From Vitis vinifera (Eukaryota > Streptophyta > Magnoliopsida > Vitales > Vitaceae), in assembly GCF_030704535.1 (NCBI RefSeq), contig NC_081815.1, forward strand, positions 3,606,501 through 3,670,500: 64,000 nt of DNA, given 5' to 3'. Numbering within the stretch: the stretch's first letter is position 1; each line of letters begins with the position of its first letter. The notes under the pieces are model-generated. The model saw nothing but the letters and a program-made list of their open reading frames with translations, was not told the origin of the DNA and did not search any database. The position numbers were made by a program, and so were the translations under genes. This document shows positions 14,826 through 25,474 of the stretch, piece after piece.

Positions 14826-15198
14826 GGGCTCGTGTTTCTGTCTGAACATTGCCTATTGTTAAAAAGTTTCCTCCCTAATGCTAGGGAGAAATAAATAACA
14901 ATTCAAATGATATGATGTAAAACAATTTCATTTGCATAATTGACTTTTAGTTGGCAGTAGTCATCTCCCTTTTCTTCATATTATATGTTTCTTATTGATT
15001 CCATGATTTCACAAAGCATATCAAGATAATCCAGTTTCAGACTGGCTTAAACCCTTTGAGGGTCGCCCAATCTTGAACCCGATGATGAAGCATCGCATCG
15101 GACCAATCTATTAAGGTTTATTACTACTCTCTTCTTTGAGAAGATCAGCATACATCACCCTTCTACATGAGCGCCATATTGTTTAGTGTCCTTTGCAG

Positions 15199-15458
15199 GC
15201 AGGTAGTGGAACCAGCAACCAACGGATCCCACCCAAGAGATTCACACTGTGAGTATAGTTAGATGACATCTATATATTAAATTGATTGATCATATTATAT
15301 TTGCGTAGAAGATGTTCATCTTTTGATGAGTTGTGCTTCATTTTGATTTTCTAAACAGACCTTGTCGGCTGTGTAACTGTGTTGCATTAGAAGCATCCGT
15401 GACTCAGAATATGAGCCTTCATGACATCACAAATATTCTCAAGAAGGTGGCACCATAA
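15199..15458 (+). CDS. two coding-looking orphan exons, unidentified
   Basis: Segment 15199-15248 is preceded by TTTGCAG and followed by GTGAGT. Segment 15359-15458 is preceded by a CTAAACAG acceptor and ends in TAA. Joined they stay open and read AGSGTSNQRIPPKRFTL then PCRLCNCVALEASVTQNM and a tail ending KKVAP. The CxxC-like cysteines (CRLCNC) and the balanced composition look protein-coding. I do not recognise the family. They lie 374 bp past the stop of the oxygenase-like gene, so they could be an alternative 3' end of that transcript, the tail of a degraded gene, or chance. A further readable stretch, LKPFEGRPILNPMMKHRI, lies at about 15043-15115 but ends in an in-frame stop. Confidence 0.3.
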
Positions 15459-15658
15459 ACACAGCACAGGTTTGTATTTTCTGAAAAAAAAAAAAAAAAA
15501 AAAAGAAACTGATAAGTTGGCAGAACTTCGATGAATCTACTGGTTTTTTTCTCCCTGCACTAGAGATATTCGTCAGCCGTATTTGTTAGTTCTAAGCTTG
15601 GGTTTCTCCAGGCTATGCTTGATTCTAGGAAAATAGTAAGTAAAGGAAAAATGGGTTA

Positions 15659-15848
15659 GGCTATATTTGGTTTCAGGAAAGTACAACGTGAAGGAAAAAA
15701 ATATGGAAAAAAATAATTTTCTTATGTTTGATATATTATAAAAATAATAATAAAATATAATTAAAATTAGTTAAAATTTGTACATAAAAAATAAAACTTT
15801 TTTTTTTCCCCTATTTTTAGTCGAGTTTTTTGAAAGCCAAATATAACC
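15659..15848. mobile_element. MITE-like element, third member of the TATGTTTGG-type family
   Basis: Begins GGCTATATTTGGTTTC and ends GAAAGCCAAATATAACC, which are imperfect inverted repeats closely related to the ends of the two copies at 13270-13925. The interior is AT-rich and non-coding. TTA on the left and TTTA on the right may be traces of a 3-bp target duplication. Confidence 0.5.
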
Positions 15849-17812
15849 TTTAACGAAAGAGTTCTTCAACAGAATTTGGACCTGCTTTCACTTCTAAGTA
15901 CCGACAGATATAAAGAGAAAGAAAGATTGATTGTGGTTTTTCTTTAGTCTATTAACTTCAAATTTTGTTTGGTTATTTAAAGAGATGTTGTTTTGTCTAC
16001 CATGAAAGCTACTCCTCAAATGCTAAATGACCAAATGATGAGTTCACTTTATACTTGATAGGACAACCTCCTAGCTATGAAGTGATGCTAAATCGCACAG
16101 ACGGAGCAACGGCCGCCGGCAAGGGAGGGAGAACAAAGAGCATAAAGTGGGCCGCAAAAGGCCGACATTTAGAAGTGAGATTAGAATTATTCAGTCAAAT
16201 GATTATTCATGGTATAGTCCCTCTCATTGCCAACTATACATCACTCCATATATAAACAAACAAAACAACCACCTGCGAAGAAAGCGCATCATAAAAACGA
16301 TCCCCAATATCCTACCTAAGACTACCCCACTCGTTTGATATTATTTATGTACAATGCTATTTAAACAATAGCGTAGGACCTTGGGATTATATTGAAAAAA
16401 GTAATCAAAATTTGTAAGTCCATAAACATTACCCTTTTAATAAGACAGTGGTAGCCCCTTGGTCTCTTGAAGAGACCAAAGCAACCTTGGGATGTATAGT
16501 TCCCACCAAAGTCAACTTCTTTACATTGTTACTAACGATCTAAGTTCCATTAATTTATCGATAGTTGTGAACACATTCTTGTAGCTCTTGTTTTTCCTTT
16601 TCCAATCATCAAGGAAAACTATATTTTAATTATAATTATATGCTAATATTTCTTATGATTCCCATACATTTTATTTTGGGGGTATTTTTGGGGTTTGATT
16701 GGCCTATTATAATATTATATATTCCACACCGCCCGCCCATTGGTGGTAATGATAAACAAAAGTGTGCAACCTCCAATCGTATGGTCCACGTCATCCAGGA
16801 TAAGGTGGGCCCAGTCTGGATTCTATTTGCTTTATTTTGTTCCCAGTGTGAATTCTGAAAGCGAGATCAGCTTCCCCATTTTATCACGAGACGATTTTGT
16901 CCTCCGGCTTCAAACACCTGCCAGTGTGTGTGGCCCGCGTAGAGTGGCTGGTGATTATCACGAGAAGTTGTTGGAGGAGATGAACTGAACCTGGAATGAA
17001 GTAGGACGGCGTCGGCGGTTCCAGAAGGGGGAGAGGTGGGCGGGCTGATGTCTAATGGAAAACGTGGGCTAATAAAGGACAAAAATGGACACGTGGGATA
17101 GTGGAAAGCAATGGGGGTAGGGGCCCAAACGCTTTCCCCACACGGCTCTTTATCTGTTTCAGTGCTTTAAAGTCCTCCGGACATGCCCCCTATGCTTTGA
17201 CCACACCATCAATGTTCTTTTATCTACTTACCACATCACCCTTTTTTGCCCCTATAATTCTAGAATATATGCGTGATTCACTGATAGAACTTTATTGTAA
17301 TTAATTTATTAACCTAATAATTTAAGAATTCAATCAATTACAATATGTAACATTATTTTATATCTTAATCTTATTATTAGTACATGATCAATTGTATTAT
17401 AGCATTTTTCATAATTTGAATGTTACAACATTTTTTTTTTTTTGGGAGATCCCACCAAACAATTAATTGAATGACAAATGATTAAAGTAGATTAGAATAA
17501 GGACCTAAAATGAAACCTCAAGAATGGGGAAATCATTTCTTATGTATTTAGAAGTTAGAATTGAAGAAGAATAACACGTGGAAAGTTGAGGGCAATTATG
17601 GCATAAGGAAAGAAGGAGTAGCTTTCGTGGACAGGACATCAACATCAGAGAGGTGGACCACGGTACAATACACGCTAATGCATCCTTCTATATGTATATA
17701 ACTACCCATTTGGTTACTTCAAACCTCACCCTCCTACTACTCCTAAGTCCTATCCTACCCCATATTCTCTACCAAGGGGTTTTTTTTATTATTATTATTA
17801 TCTCCCATTTCC
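15849..17812. other. intergenic region upstream of the DVL-like gene
   Basis: Mostly non-coding. A perfect hairpin (TTGGTCTCT, 3-nt loop, AGAGACCAA) lies near 16460-16481. A GC-richer island at about 16840-17130 has open frames on both strands without recognisable domains. A 66-codon open frame from 16055 is also unrecognised. CACGTG G-boxes occur at 17090-17095 and 17575-17580. Confidence 0.5.
17575..17702 (+). promoter_or_regulatory. putative promoter of the DVL-like gene (G-box and TATA-like box)
   Basis: A CACGTG G-box (AACACGTGG context, like an ABRE) at 17575-17580 is followed about 110 bp later by a TATA-like TATGTATATAAC at about 17691-17702. A pyrimidine-rich stretch, a plausible leader, runs from there to the ATG at 17813. 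A second G-box lies at 17090. Motif-based only. Confidence 0.45.
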
Positions 17813-17986
17813 ATGTCCGTCTCCATCTTCCTTCCCACCACCCACTCTGGCCGGAAAACTGGCCGGAAGTCCAGTCTCCGGAAGCGGTGCTTCACTATGG
17901 TGAAACAGCAGAAGACCAGGTTCTACATATTGGGAAGATGCGTCTCCATGCTTCTCTGCTGGCATGATCATTCTCTTGGTGACTAA
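17813..17986 (+). CDS. DVL/RTFL (DEVIL/ROTUNDIFOLIA-like) small peptide, 57 aa
   Basis: This is a single uninterrupted exon, ATG at 17813 and TAA at 17984, coding 57 residues; such genes are below common ORF-length cut-offs. The N-terminus is Ser/Arg/Lys-rich (about residues 12-27). The C-terminal part carries the family signature: QQKTRFYILGRCVSML (residues 32-47) followed by LCWHD, matching the conserved RTF domain pattern K-x-R-F/L-Y-I-x-x-R-C-V-x-M-L-L-C-W-H/R-D. Plant DVL/RTFL peptides are short, plasma-membrane-associated and restrict polar cell proliferation, changing leaf, fruit and trichome shape when overexpressed. One deviation: Gly41 stands where Arg is common. An internal ATG at residue 29 could start a shorter form. 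A TATA-like box and pyrimidine-rich leader precede it; a (GA)n repeat follows 140 bp past the stop. Family assignment is confident; the biological role here is inferred. Confidence 0.87.
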   Translation: MSVSIFLPTTHSGRKTGRKSSLRKRCFTMVKQQKTRFYILGRCVSMLLCWHDHSLGD

Positions 17987-18123
17987 CTGATCAAGTTCTG
18001 TGTCCCATGTAAGTATTTCCGATTGGTCGAGGCGGCGGAATCGAAGCCCTTCAAATGGGTTTTCCCGGACGGAAGTGTGGGCTTAAGGGACTGCCATGGC
18101 GGAACTGAAGAAGAGCACAGGAT

Positions 18124-18125
<2 letters not shown>

Positions 18126-18160
<35 letters not shown>
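18126..18160. repeat. (GA)n microsatellite
   Basis: About seventeen GA units downstream of the DVL-like gene, probably in its 3' UTR or an intron of it. It explains the Arg-Glu and Ser-Leu repeat open frames on both strands here. Confidence 0.95.
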
Positions 18161-18162
<2 letters not shown>

Positions 18163-20906
18163 CTTCCATGGCAAATTATTGATGGATGTATACCACTTCA
18201 TGGAAAGAGGAGGAAGAAGGGGCAAGCCGGGATTCCATTTTTATTTTTTATTTTTGTCTTTTTTTAGCTTTTCCTTTTTTTCATGGAAGATCAGAGAGGA
18301 GAAATGGATGCTATTCCCATTCCTTGGATGAAAATGACAATTGCACGCTATATGAGAAGGTGTAAAAAATTGTTCCATTTCCATAATTCTATTCCACATT
18401 GGATGCCAAGATCCTTGACATATTAGAAATGATTTCACTTGATGGTTGGGGGCATTTGGAATATTGGACAGCCCCAATGGGTCTACTGGGTCATGTATTG
18501 AGTTGGAAAAACATTCATTCTCATAAATCATTTTTGAATTTATAGAAGGAATTGAATGTTAGTTTTTTTTCCTATAATATGTGGCGTGTAAATATTATTT
18601 ATGGGTATTAATTAATAAGTGGGTAAATCAATTGATTGGACATCCAAGAGTCTTATCTACAAAATACTTAAATGATAAATAGGGAGTTATATAATTTAAT
18701 TTATGCGATGGTATTACAACTTTTGTAACTCCATTATTATGAAATTTATTTGTATATTATGTTTATGAGTAATGGGAAAAAATTGAAAAGTATAACCTAT
18801 ATAATTATATAGTTGCATTCAAATTAATAACTCATCATTACCCATTAATTTGTACATAATGGTTGTAAATGATGAGTATAACTCTCGTATAATCTTTGAT
18901 AGGAAGATTAAGAGATATACAACTTTTTATAAGTTAAAATTCTAAGTCACACTCTCATTTTTATGTCATTTTGTTATTTTATTTTTAACAACATACACCA
19001 CACAAGTAACTCATCCACTATATAAGAGTAGTGAGTTGAAGACCTTGACACATGAATTAATCTTATTTCAAAAGTGTCGTTGATATTATGGAGAATATAA
19101 GAATATGATCATTATTTTAGTATTTATATTTATTTTATTTTATCCTTTTATTGTAAACACCATTTTTGAATCCTATCACTAATTCTAAAATCGACGATAA
19201 TTTTATAAAGTATTTTTAATATTTCAAAAATTATATTGTTTAAGAATTAAAAACAGTTAAAAACACTTTTTATACTCATTATGAAATATTATAAATTTCA
19301 CGTGATTTTAATTCTGATTCGGAGAACTTTTAATCATTAGAAATGTGGAAGGTGTTATAAAAGTCAACAATTTACAGGTGATCGTATATGCAAATGTTTT
19401 CCTTTCTTTTTGCTACTCTCGATATACTCAAAATGATAAAATAGAAGTAATAAAAAGATAAAAATTAAAATTAAACATTTATATGTAAAATTATTTCTTT
19501 TTCTCTATCTATAAATATTAAATTTAAATCTATTCTTTATTTCTTTTTGTTAACAAAATTATTCTTATTTATATATATATATATATATATTTCTTAAAAA
19601 AGAAAAAGAAAAAGGGAATAACTCTATTTTCCTAGACAAAAACTGGAGTAGGGAAATTTCAGTGGCACGCCCACCATCGAGCCCACACCAACCCAAACAC
19701 ATCCCATGATGTCGGCCGTGTTGCAGACGTCAGGCCCCAACCAGCTTTTCTACTTTGGTTTTGTTTTTGCTACCTTCTTTCTTCCTTCCTTGTCGGCCTC
19801 TAGAAGCCTTCTTTTTTCCCACTTTTATAGCCAGAAAATCTCAAACCATATCTGATAACCAATTTTATTAACTAAAACATCATTTTCATCCTTTTCTACA
19901 CGCATTTGATTCAAGAAAAATCTTAAAAATTTGATGCTGATTTGACTTAATCCAACAATTGTTTGACTATTTGTAGATTTCTATGCTGTTGTTTCTGTTA
20001 GCCAATTACAAGGTGCATGTGGATCTGTGATAATCTTTAGCTCGACAGTGAAAGGAGATTCTGAGAAAGATAAACAGATGCTTAGAATGTTAAACAGTAA
20101 GGCATAATCAGTGTATAGTGCATGGTGGAATGAGAGTCTTTTCACAACTGAAATCATAAACAGTAAGGCATAATCAAGACCTTTGACTTAGAAGGGCATT
20201 TCTTTTAAAGTTAAAGTTAAATTCGTGAAAGGTGAATACGATTTTTACTATTTTTACTGTTTTTAAAAAATAAAATCATAATTATCAATTATGATATGAT
20301 TTTATGATGTGATAATTTATGTGGTAATTTATGTGGCACAGACACACTAGATTGAACATTATTTTTAATTCTATTTATTTTATAGAATTTTTTTTTAAAA
20401 AATATGGTATTTTTGGTCAAAGGTCGCATTATTAGTGTATAGTGCATGGTGGAATGATAGTATTTTTCACAACTGAAATCATAGTGCTACTTCTGTTATG
20501 ATGAGAATGAAGCATCTTTTGGATAATTTTCCTTTTTTATTTTACCTGGATATTAAAATTATTATTAAAAAAATTTGTATGAGTAAATTTTTTTTTACAT
20601 TAAATTATTTTTTAAGTCGTAAGTCTTTTAAACAAAATTAGTTAAACAAGCATTGAAATTGTTATCAAATTTTAAAAATAATTTTTGACTTCTCAAAAAT
20701 CAAATAAAATTAGATGAATGTTTAGTAAATTGATTTAATATTTTAATATAATATAATTTAAATAATTAACATATATTAATTATGTTTGATAAAATAATTT
20801 AATCTTACAACTTAATACTTAAAATCAACTTAATGGTTTAGATTTGGTTTGATACTGATTTCAAAAAACACTTTTAGGGTATGTTTTAGAGTGCGTTTGG
20901 TATTGA
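18161..20906. other. AT-rich intergenic region
   Basis: No gene is supported. An (AT)n run lies at about 19570-19590, a short GC-richer island at about 19650-19810, and a roughly 50-bp direct repeat (TGTATAGTGCATGGTGGAAT start) at about 20112-20160 and 20433-20483. The stretch from about 20690 to 20880 resembles the AT-rich MITE-like sequence at 43755-44215. Confidence 0.5.
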
Positions 20907-21291
20907 TGTAAGTAGTTTACATGCTATATATATGTGATTCCAATGAGCATTTACAATATGAATCAAAACTGAAAAAAGACTTAGAATAGTCTACTTACCT
21001 CCTGTCATTGTATGAGTTACTGTAATCGGTTTCAAATCTTGATTTCCAAACTCTGATATCTCATTTAGATGATGTATTTATGAAGATAAAACAACAGAGA
21101 GGAGTTCGAGACCATTTTAAAATCTTTATAACAGTGGCTTCCATCATACCACGTTGCTTTTGCCATCATGTTGAGCAGTTGGTGGAATGTACTCCTTAAC
21201 CGCAGCAGAAGTGAGAGATGGTGGAGGACGTGGTCAAAGTGTTGGACCACATTTGAAGTGTTGGACATGTGTGAACGTGTATCAGCTAATA
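20907..21291 (-). repeat. 3' LTR of copia element 1
   Basis: It is a near-identical direct repeat of 30894-31249. On the plus strand it runs from TGTAAGTAGTTTACATGC to ATCAGCTAATA. Read in the element's direction it should begin TGTTAG, but this copy has TATTAG. It contains about 30 bp absent from the other LTR (near 21190-21220). The flanking ATTGA does not match the GTTAG flanking the other LTR, so there is no intact target duplication. Confidence 0.88.
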
Positions 21292-21305
21292 TTCTCCCAC
21301 TTGGT
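21292..21305 (-). other. polypurine tract of copia element 1
   Basis: On the minus strand the sequence just before the 3' LTR is CCAAGTGGGAGAA, the purine-rich primer site for plus-strand DNA synthesis expected at this position in an LTR retrotransposon. Confidence 0.7.
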
Positions 21306-21725
21306 CCAAACCTTTATCATAATGTCCTATCCATAGTTTTAAAAGGCTCAAGGGGCACCAAGGTGCAAAGTAGTCCTGGAGCCTGAGGCGCAAGGCGCAT
21401 CTAAGGCGCGGGCTTTAGTGAAGTGAGGCGCACCTTAATTTACATATATATTTTTATATAATATAATCAAATTTAATAATCATTTATTTGTCCTAAACAC
21501 ATAAATTATCAAATATCATCCAAAACTTGAATTTAATAAACAAAAAACATAAAAATAAAGAACTCCAAGCATAAAAACAAATCCAAATCCATATTGCTAA
21601 TTGCCTAATACATATCCAAATCCAAAGTTTCCAAACCTAAAGGTCCAAAACATGAAATTTGTCCACAATTCAAAAACATCATTAAAAAACACTTAAATCA
21701 CAAATTTGTCCACAACAAGCAATCA

Positions 21726-24440
21726 TCACTCCTCCTCTAAATCAACAAAATCATCATCATCATCATTTCCATCACCACATTTGTAGCCTTCCCCATCTTC
21801 TTCATCTACTGAATCAACCATGTCTCCATCTTCATCTTCATCTATTAGTGAATGAGAAGGCAAAGTTCTAGAACTTGAAGCTATCCCCCTTGTTGGTGGT
21901 ATTATGCTTAAGCTTGCTCTAGCTCTAGCTCTAGTATCAAACCTGGCCTCCTCAACTCCAGCAGCTCTAGCAACATCACCTCATGTAAAATTGTCATCAT
22001 CAAATACAAAATCATCTTGTGCACCTCCATGAAAATCCTCATCTTCCATTCTCCCTATCAACCATTCATTGCTATCATCTATATCTTTCAAGGAAATTGG
22101 GTCAATGGTGTTACGTTCATTGTATCTTCTCTTCAAGGCTCGATTATACTTAATGTACACCAAATCGTTCAAGCGTTGATGATCTAACCTATTTCTCCTC
22201 TTGCTATGAATCTGCAAAAATTCATAAGCTCATAAATATATTTTAAAGTTTTAACTTTTAAGTTACATTCAAGACTCTATTAGACTATTACTTGTAATTA
22301 TTTTGGATTTGGTCACTCACATTTTCAAAGATGCTCCAATTCCGTTCACAACCTGATGCATTGCATGTTAAGTTGAGGACTTTCATTGCAAACTTTTGCA
22401 AATTTGGAGCTGAAGCTCCATATGCAGCCCACCATTCAGCTGTAGTATAGATATTAACAATTTAGTGAAACAATTCACCTATTTTTAGTAAAAATACAAT
22501 CTAATCATTTAAATAAATAAAACTAAATAACTAACCTAGTGCTCTAGTCTTTCTTGTCCTAACAGCTAACTCATTCCCGAATAGACCTTGGGCATTTGTG
22601 AACAAACTCACTTCGGTCATAACTTTTTCTTGCTTAGCAGGGTTTCTTGTTAGCCTTAAGATGCATTTATACAAATCACTCATAATCTCAGCATCATGCT
22701 CTATTTCTGGCTTATCATAGAAGAATTCCGGGTTCAAAAAGTACCCTACTGCATGCAAAGGCCGATGAAGCTGAATCTCCCACCTCTTATCAATGATGTT
22801 GAAGATTTCTTTGTACTTCTTTTCATTTCCATTAAAACTTCTCACAATTGCATCTTTAGCTCTATTCATGGTTTCATAGAAGTATCCCATAGGAGCTTTT
22901 TTTTTTTACCATCAACCAAACGAAGCACACGAACTAGGGAACCTAAAACCTTTAAGCAAAACACAATAGTGTTCCAAAATGAAGGCATTAGAACTATGTT
23001 GGCTATAGTTTTCCCCTTCTGCTTTTTTGCCCATTTACTGTCTGACCAATCCGAGCTTGTAAACATCTTCCTCAAATTGTTTTTTTGTTCATGCAATCGC
23101 GATAATGTGATGAAAGTAGTTGCAAACCGAGTCTTAGCAGGCCTAAGCAATTCCTTTTGTCCAGTAAACCGCCTCATCATGTTGAGTAACCCTAAGCGAT
23201 TATAAATATACCCATTTAGTGATATAGCCCTCTCCAATGTCCTCTTGATGTTTGGTAGCTTTCCAATATCTTCCAACATCAAGTCAAGACAATGTGCAGC
23301 ACATGGTGTCCAATACAAATGTGGGCGCTTTAATTCTAACAACCTCCTTATATGAAATTGTAGATAATAAATTTACATAAGTTCTCAAGATAAATAATTC
23401 AAATTTTAAAAGTAAATAAAAATTCAAGAAATAGTATTTATTAGCTGTCATCACATAACTTTAGTGATTATCTGTTATAACTTGAATAACATTCTCCTCA
23501 CCAACTTGCTCTACCCATTTGTCAAGTAACTCAAACATCTTTTTTCCCATCTTAATCATTGAAGAAGTATCAATGGATTGCATGAACATGGTTCCCTTTG
23601 AACAATTAACCAAAAAGTTCACCAAAGTTCTCTCTTTCCTATCGGTCCATCCATCCGACATAATTGAACATCTATTTTCCCCCATTCCATCATATGATCT
23701 TTCATAAAATCTTTTGTGAGAGCCAATTATTTCTTAAGGTTAGTAACTCTTGCCTCATGAAAAGTTGGTCCCTTCATACCCACACCATATTGGCTAATAG
23801 CCTCAATCATTGGTTAGAAACTCGGATATGTGACTGCATTAAATGGAATAGCAGCCTCATACATCCATATTGTGATAAGCATACAAGCTCTTTCTCTTGC
23901 TTCCTTTTTGTAGGCATCATTGATGGTAGTTTGATTCATCTTTCTACTCCTTCGATTTTGAACAACCATCTTTGCATTAGGAGTGAAAAAATGATCCATA
24001 GGACCTTTTTGTCTTGGTTTTTTTGAAGAAAACGTCCTACCACCACTTCCTCCTCGGTTACTACCTCCACTAGAAATGTTGGTGACATTCGTTCTACTAG
24101 TAATCTCCTCACCAATATCTTCATCTTCCAAACCAAACAAATCTTCATTAACATATTCGCTTCCCATATTCATTTGCTCTTTTTGATTTTTCTTGGAACT
24201 CATATACTCTTCCATTTCTTCTCTAACATGTTCCGGACATTTTCTACACTTTTTAGCATTTCTATATCCACCAACAAGATGTTGTTTGTGTCTATATATG
24301 CCTCATTTGGTTACTTTATCACAAAAAATGCATATGATGGTGTTCAAATCTTTTTCATTAACCAAACGACCATATTTCCACCTCAGATCTCTTCTTTCAC
24401 TTGCACTAGAGTCCACTTGAGTTTCACTCTCATTATCCAT
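21726..24440 (-). pseudogene. hAT transposase (BED zinc finger, DUF659-like core, hAT dimerisation domain), inactivated
   Basis: The frame opens at an ATG at 24440 (MDNESE). A BED-type finger follows, with CIFC and a downstream H/H-C set (YRHKQHL, CRKCPEH). Then come an acidic/Gly-rich linker, a segment with NQTTINDAYKKEARERAC, the catalytic-core motif CSIMSDGWTDR (about 23630-23670), WTPCAAHCLDLML, and the C-terminal NASGCERNWSIFE (about 22325-22360). Probable introns are 22446-22530, 22215-22322 and near 23346-23445. Damage includes TGA at 24304-24306 inside the finger, TAA after YPSF near 23815, a further stop and a frame change near 23690-23730, TAA in DNH-SYVM near 23460, a lost intron donor near 23445, a frameshift in a poly-A run near 22900 and TGA near 21980. 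The acidic tail ends at 21726. It once cut and joined the element's ends in the nucleus; it is now dead. Confidence 0.85.
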
Positions 24441-24864
24441 CTTGCAAACAAATTATCTATACTCTACAATAAAATAATTATAATTAAATTAAGAAAAAAA
24501 ATTGAAAAAAAAATGCATATCACATTATCAAATATCACATTAGCAACAAATATGCATATGAGTGCTTTTTATTTATTTATTTTTATTTTGTAAAATTTTC
24601 ATGTCAAAAACTCAAAATATAATATTTATATTTTAAAAAAAAAATTACCAATGAGAGTTATGAGATAAGAATGGAAAAAAATGCAGAAAAGTGAAGAAAA
24701 AAGAAAAATATCGAGGTCCGGAAGGTACGTGACTATTTCCCCTTTATTTTTCTCTTATTTTCCCCATATTTTTCTTTTTCACTTCTGCAGCATGGAAGAG
24801 GCTAGGGCAAAGAATGGCAGTGGTCTCGGGTTGAGAAAGCCAGAAAAGGGGGCTGAATGGGAGG

Positions 24865-24940
24865 AACAGGCCAAAACGACGTCGTTTTGGCCTGTTTTTT
24901 TTTTAAAAAAAGAACAGGGTCCAAAACGGCGTCGTTTTGG
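24865..24940. repeat. large palindrome and near-palindromic copy in the hAT subterminal region
   Basis: Bases 24865-24896 form a perfect 32-bp palindrome with half-site AACAGGCCAAAACGAC. Bases 24921-24940 repeat the core as CCAAAACGGC/GTCGTTTTGG with one mismatch. The bases between them (poly-T then poly-A with CCTG and CAGG arms) are also inverted. They lie between the right terminal repeat and the transposase start, so may bind transposase or act in its promoter (inference). Confidence 0.75.
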
Positions 24941-25474
24941 GCCCAGCAAAAAAAAAAAATGTAGGACTCCCGCAGCCCCGCCTCCTCTTTGCAACTCGAC
25001 GGTAGGAAGGAGAAGAAGAAGAAGAAGGAGAAGGAGGAGTGCGTACCTGGTCGGACCATCGGAGGCGACTCGGGCGATCACCTTGCCCCTTGCTGGAGGC
25101 GAGCGCCTTGCGCGCTTAAGGGGCGCCTTCGTGATGGGGCGTTGCCTCCCTTCAGGCGAGGCGCCAGAGGGTGGCGTCGCGCTGCCCTGAGCCTAGGCGC
25201 GCCTTTCAGAACTACGGTCCTATTTCAGTCCATCAATTATCCCCATTAAGTAACAAATACATGAATCATGACGATAAGTCCTCTATTTAACGAGTGTTAC
25301 CTTCCATGTATTACAGTGTACTCATTTCTTAACATTATACTTTTTGTGACAATATTACTTAATGAATAAACCCTATGTTCATTCTTGGTCCAATGAAGTT
25401 GAATTTTCTCAAAATTAAATAAAAGTGCACATCAATATGAGAAAACATCATAATAAGAGTTTGTACAATAGAAA

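Larger units (their letters stand above)
21332..25216 (-). mobile_element. hAT superfamily DNA transposon inserted in copia element 1
   Basis: The element is flanked by an 8-bp target duplication, GTCCTATC (21324-21331) and GTCCTATT (25217-25224), with 7 of 8 identical; eight is the hAT length. The terminal inverted repeats are CATAGTTTTAAAAGGCTC on the left and CGTAGTTCTGAAAGGCGC on the right strand, 14 of 18 matching. GC-rich subterminal regions with repeated AGGCGC-type motifs lie at both ends, as in Ac-like elements. The interior carries a minus-strand hAT transposase with BED finger and C-terminal dimerisation domain. Multiple stops make it non-autonomous. Confidence 0.92.

Noticed and set aside
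16055..16338. Two overlapping open frames of about 65 codons
   Set aside because: No domain, no splice or promoter support, and no readable continuation; chance openness is likely.
18023..18531. Overlapping open frames with Arg-Glu or Ser-Leu repeats
   Set aside because: Both strands are open because of the (GA)n repeat; the amino acid runs are a by-product and no domain is present.
22696..24593. Several plus-strand open frames of 120-169 codons
   Set aside because: They are antisense shadows of the minus-strand hAT transposase.
24681..25249. Three overlapping long open frames on both strands
   Set aside because: They lie in the GC-rich hAT subterminal region; openness follows from composition and palindromes, with no recognisable domain.
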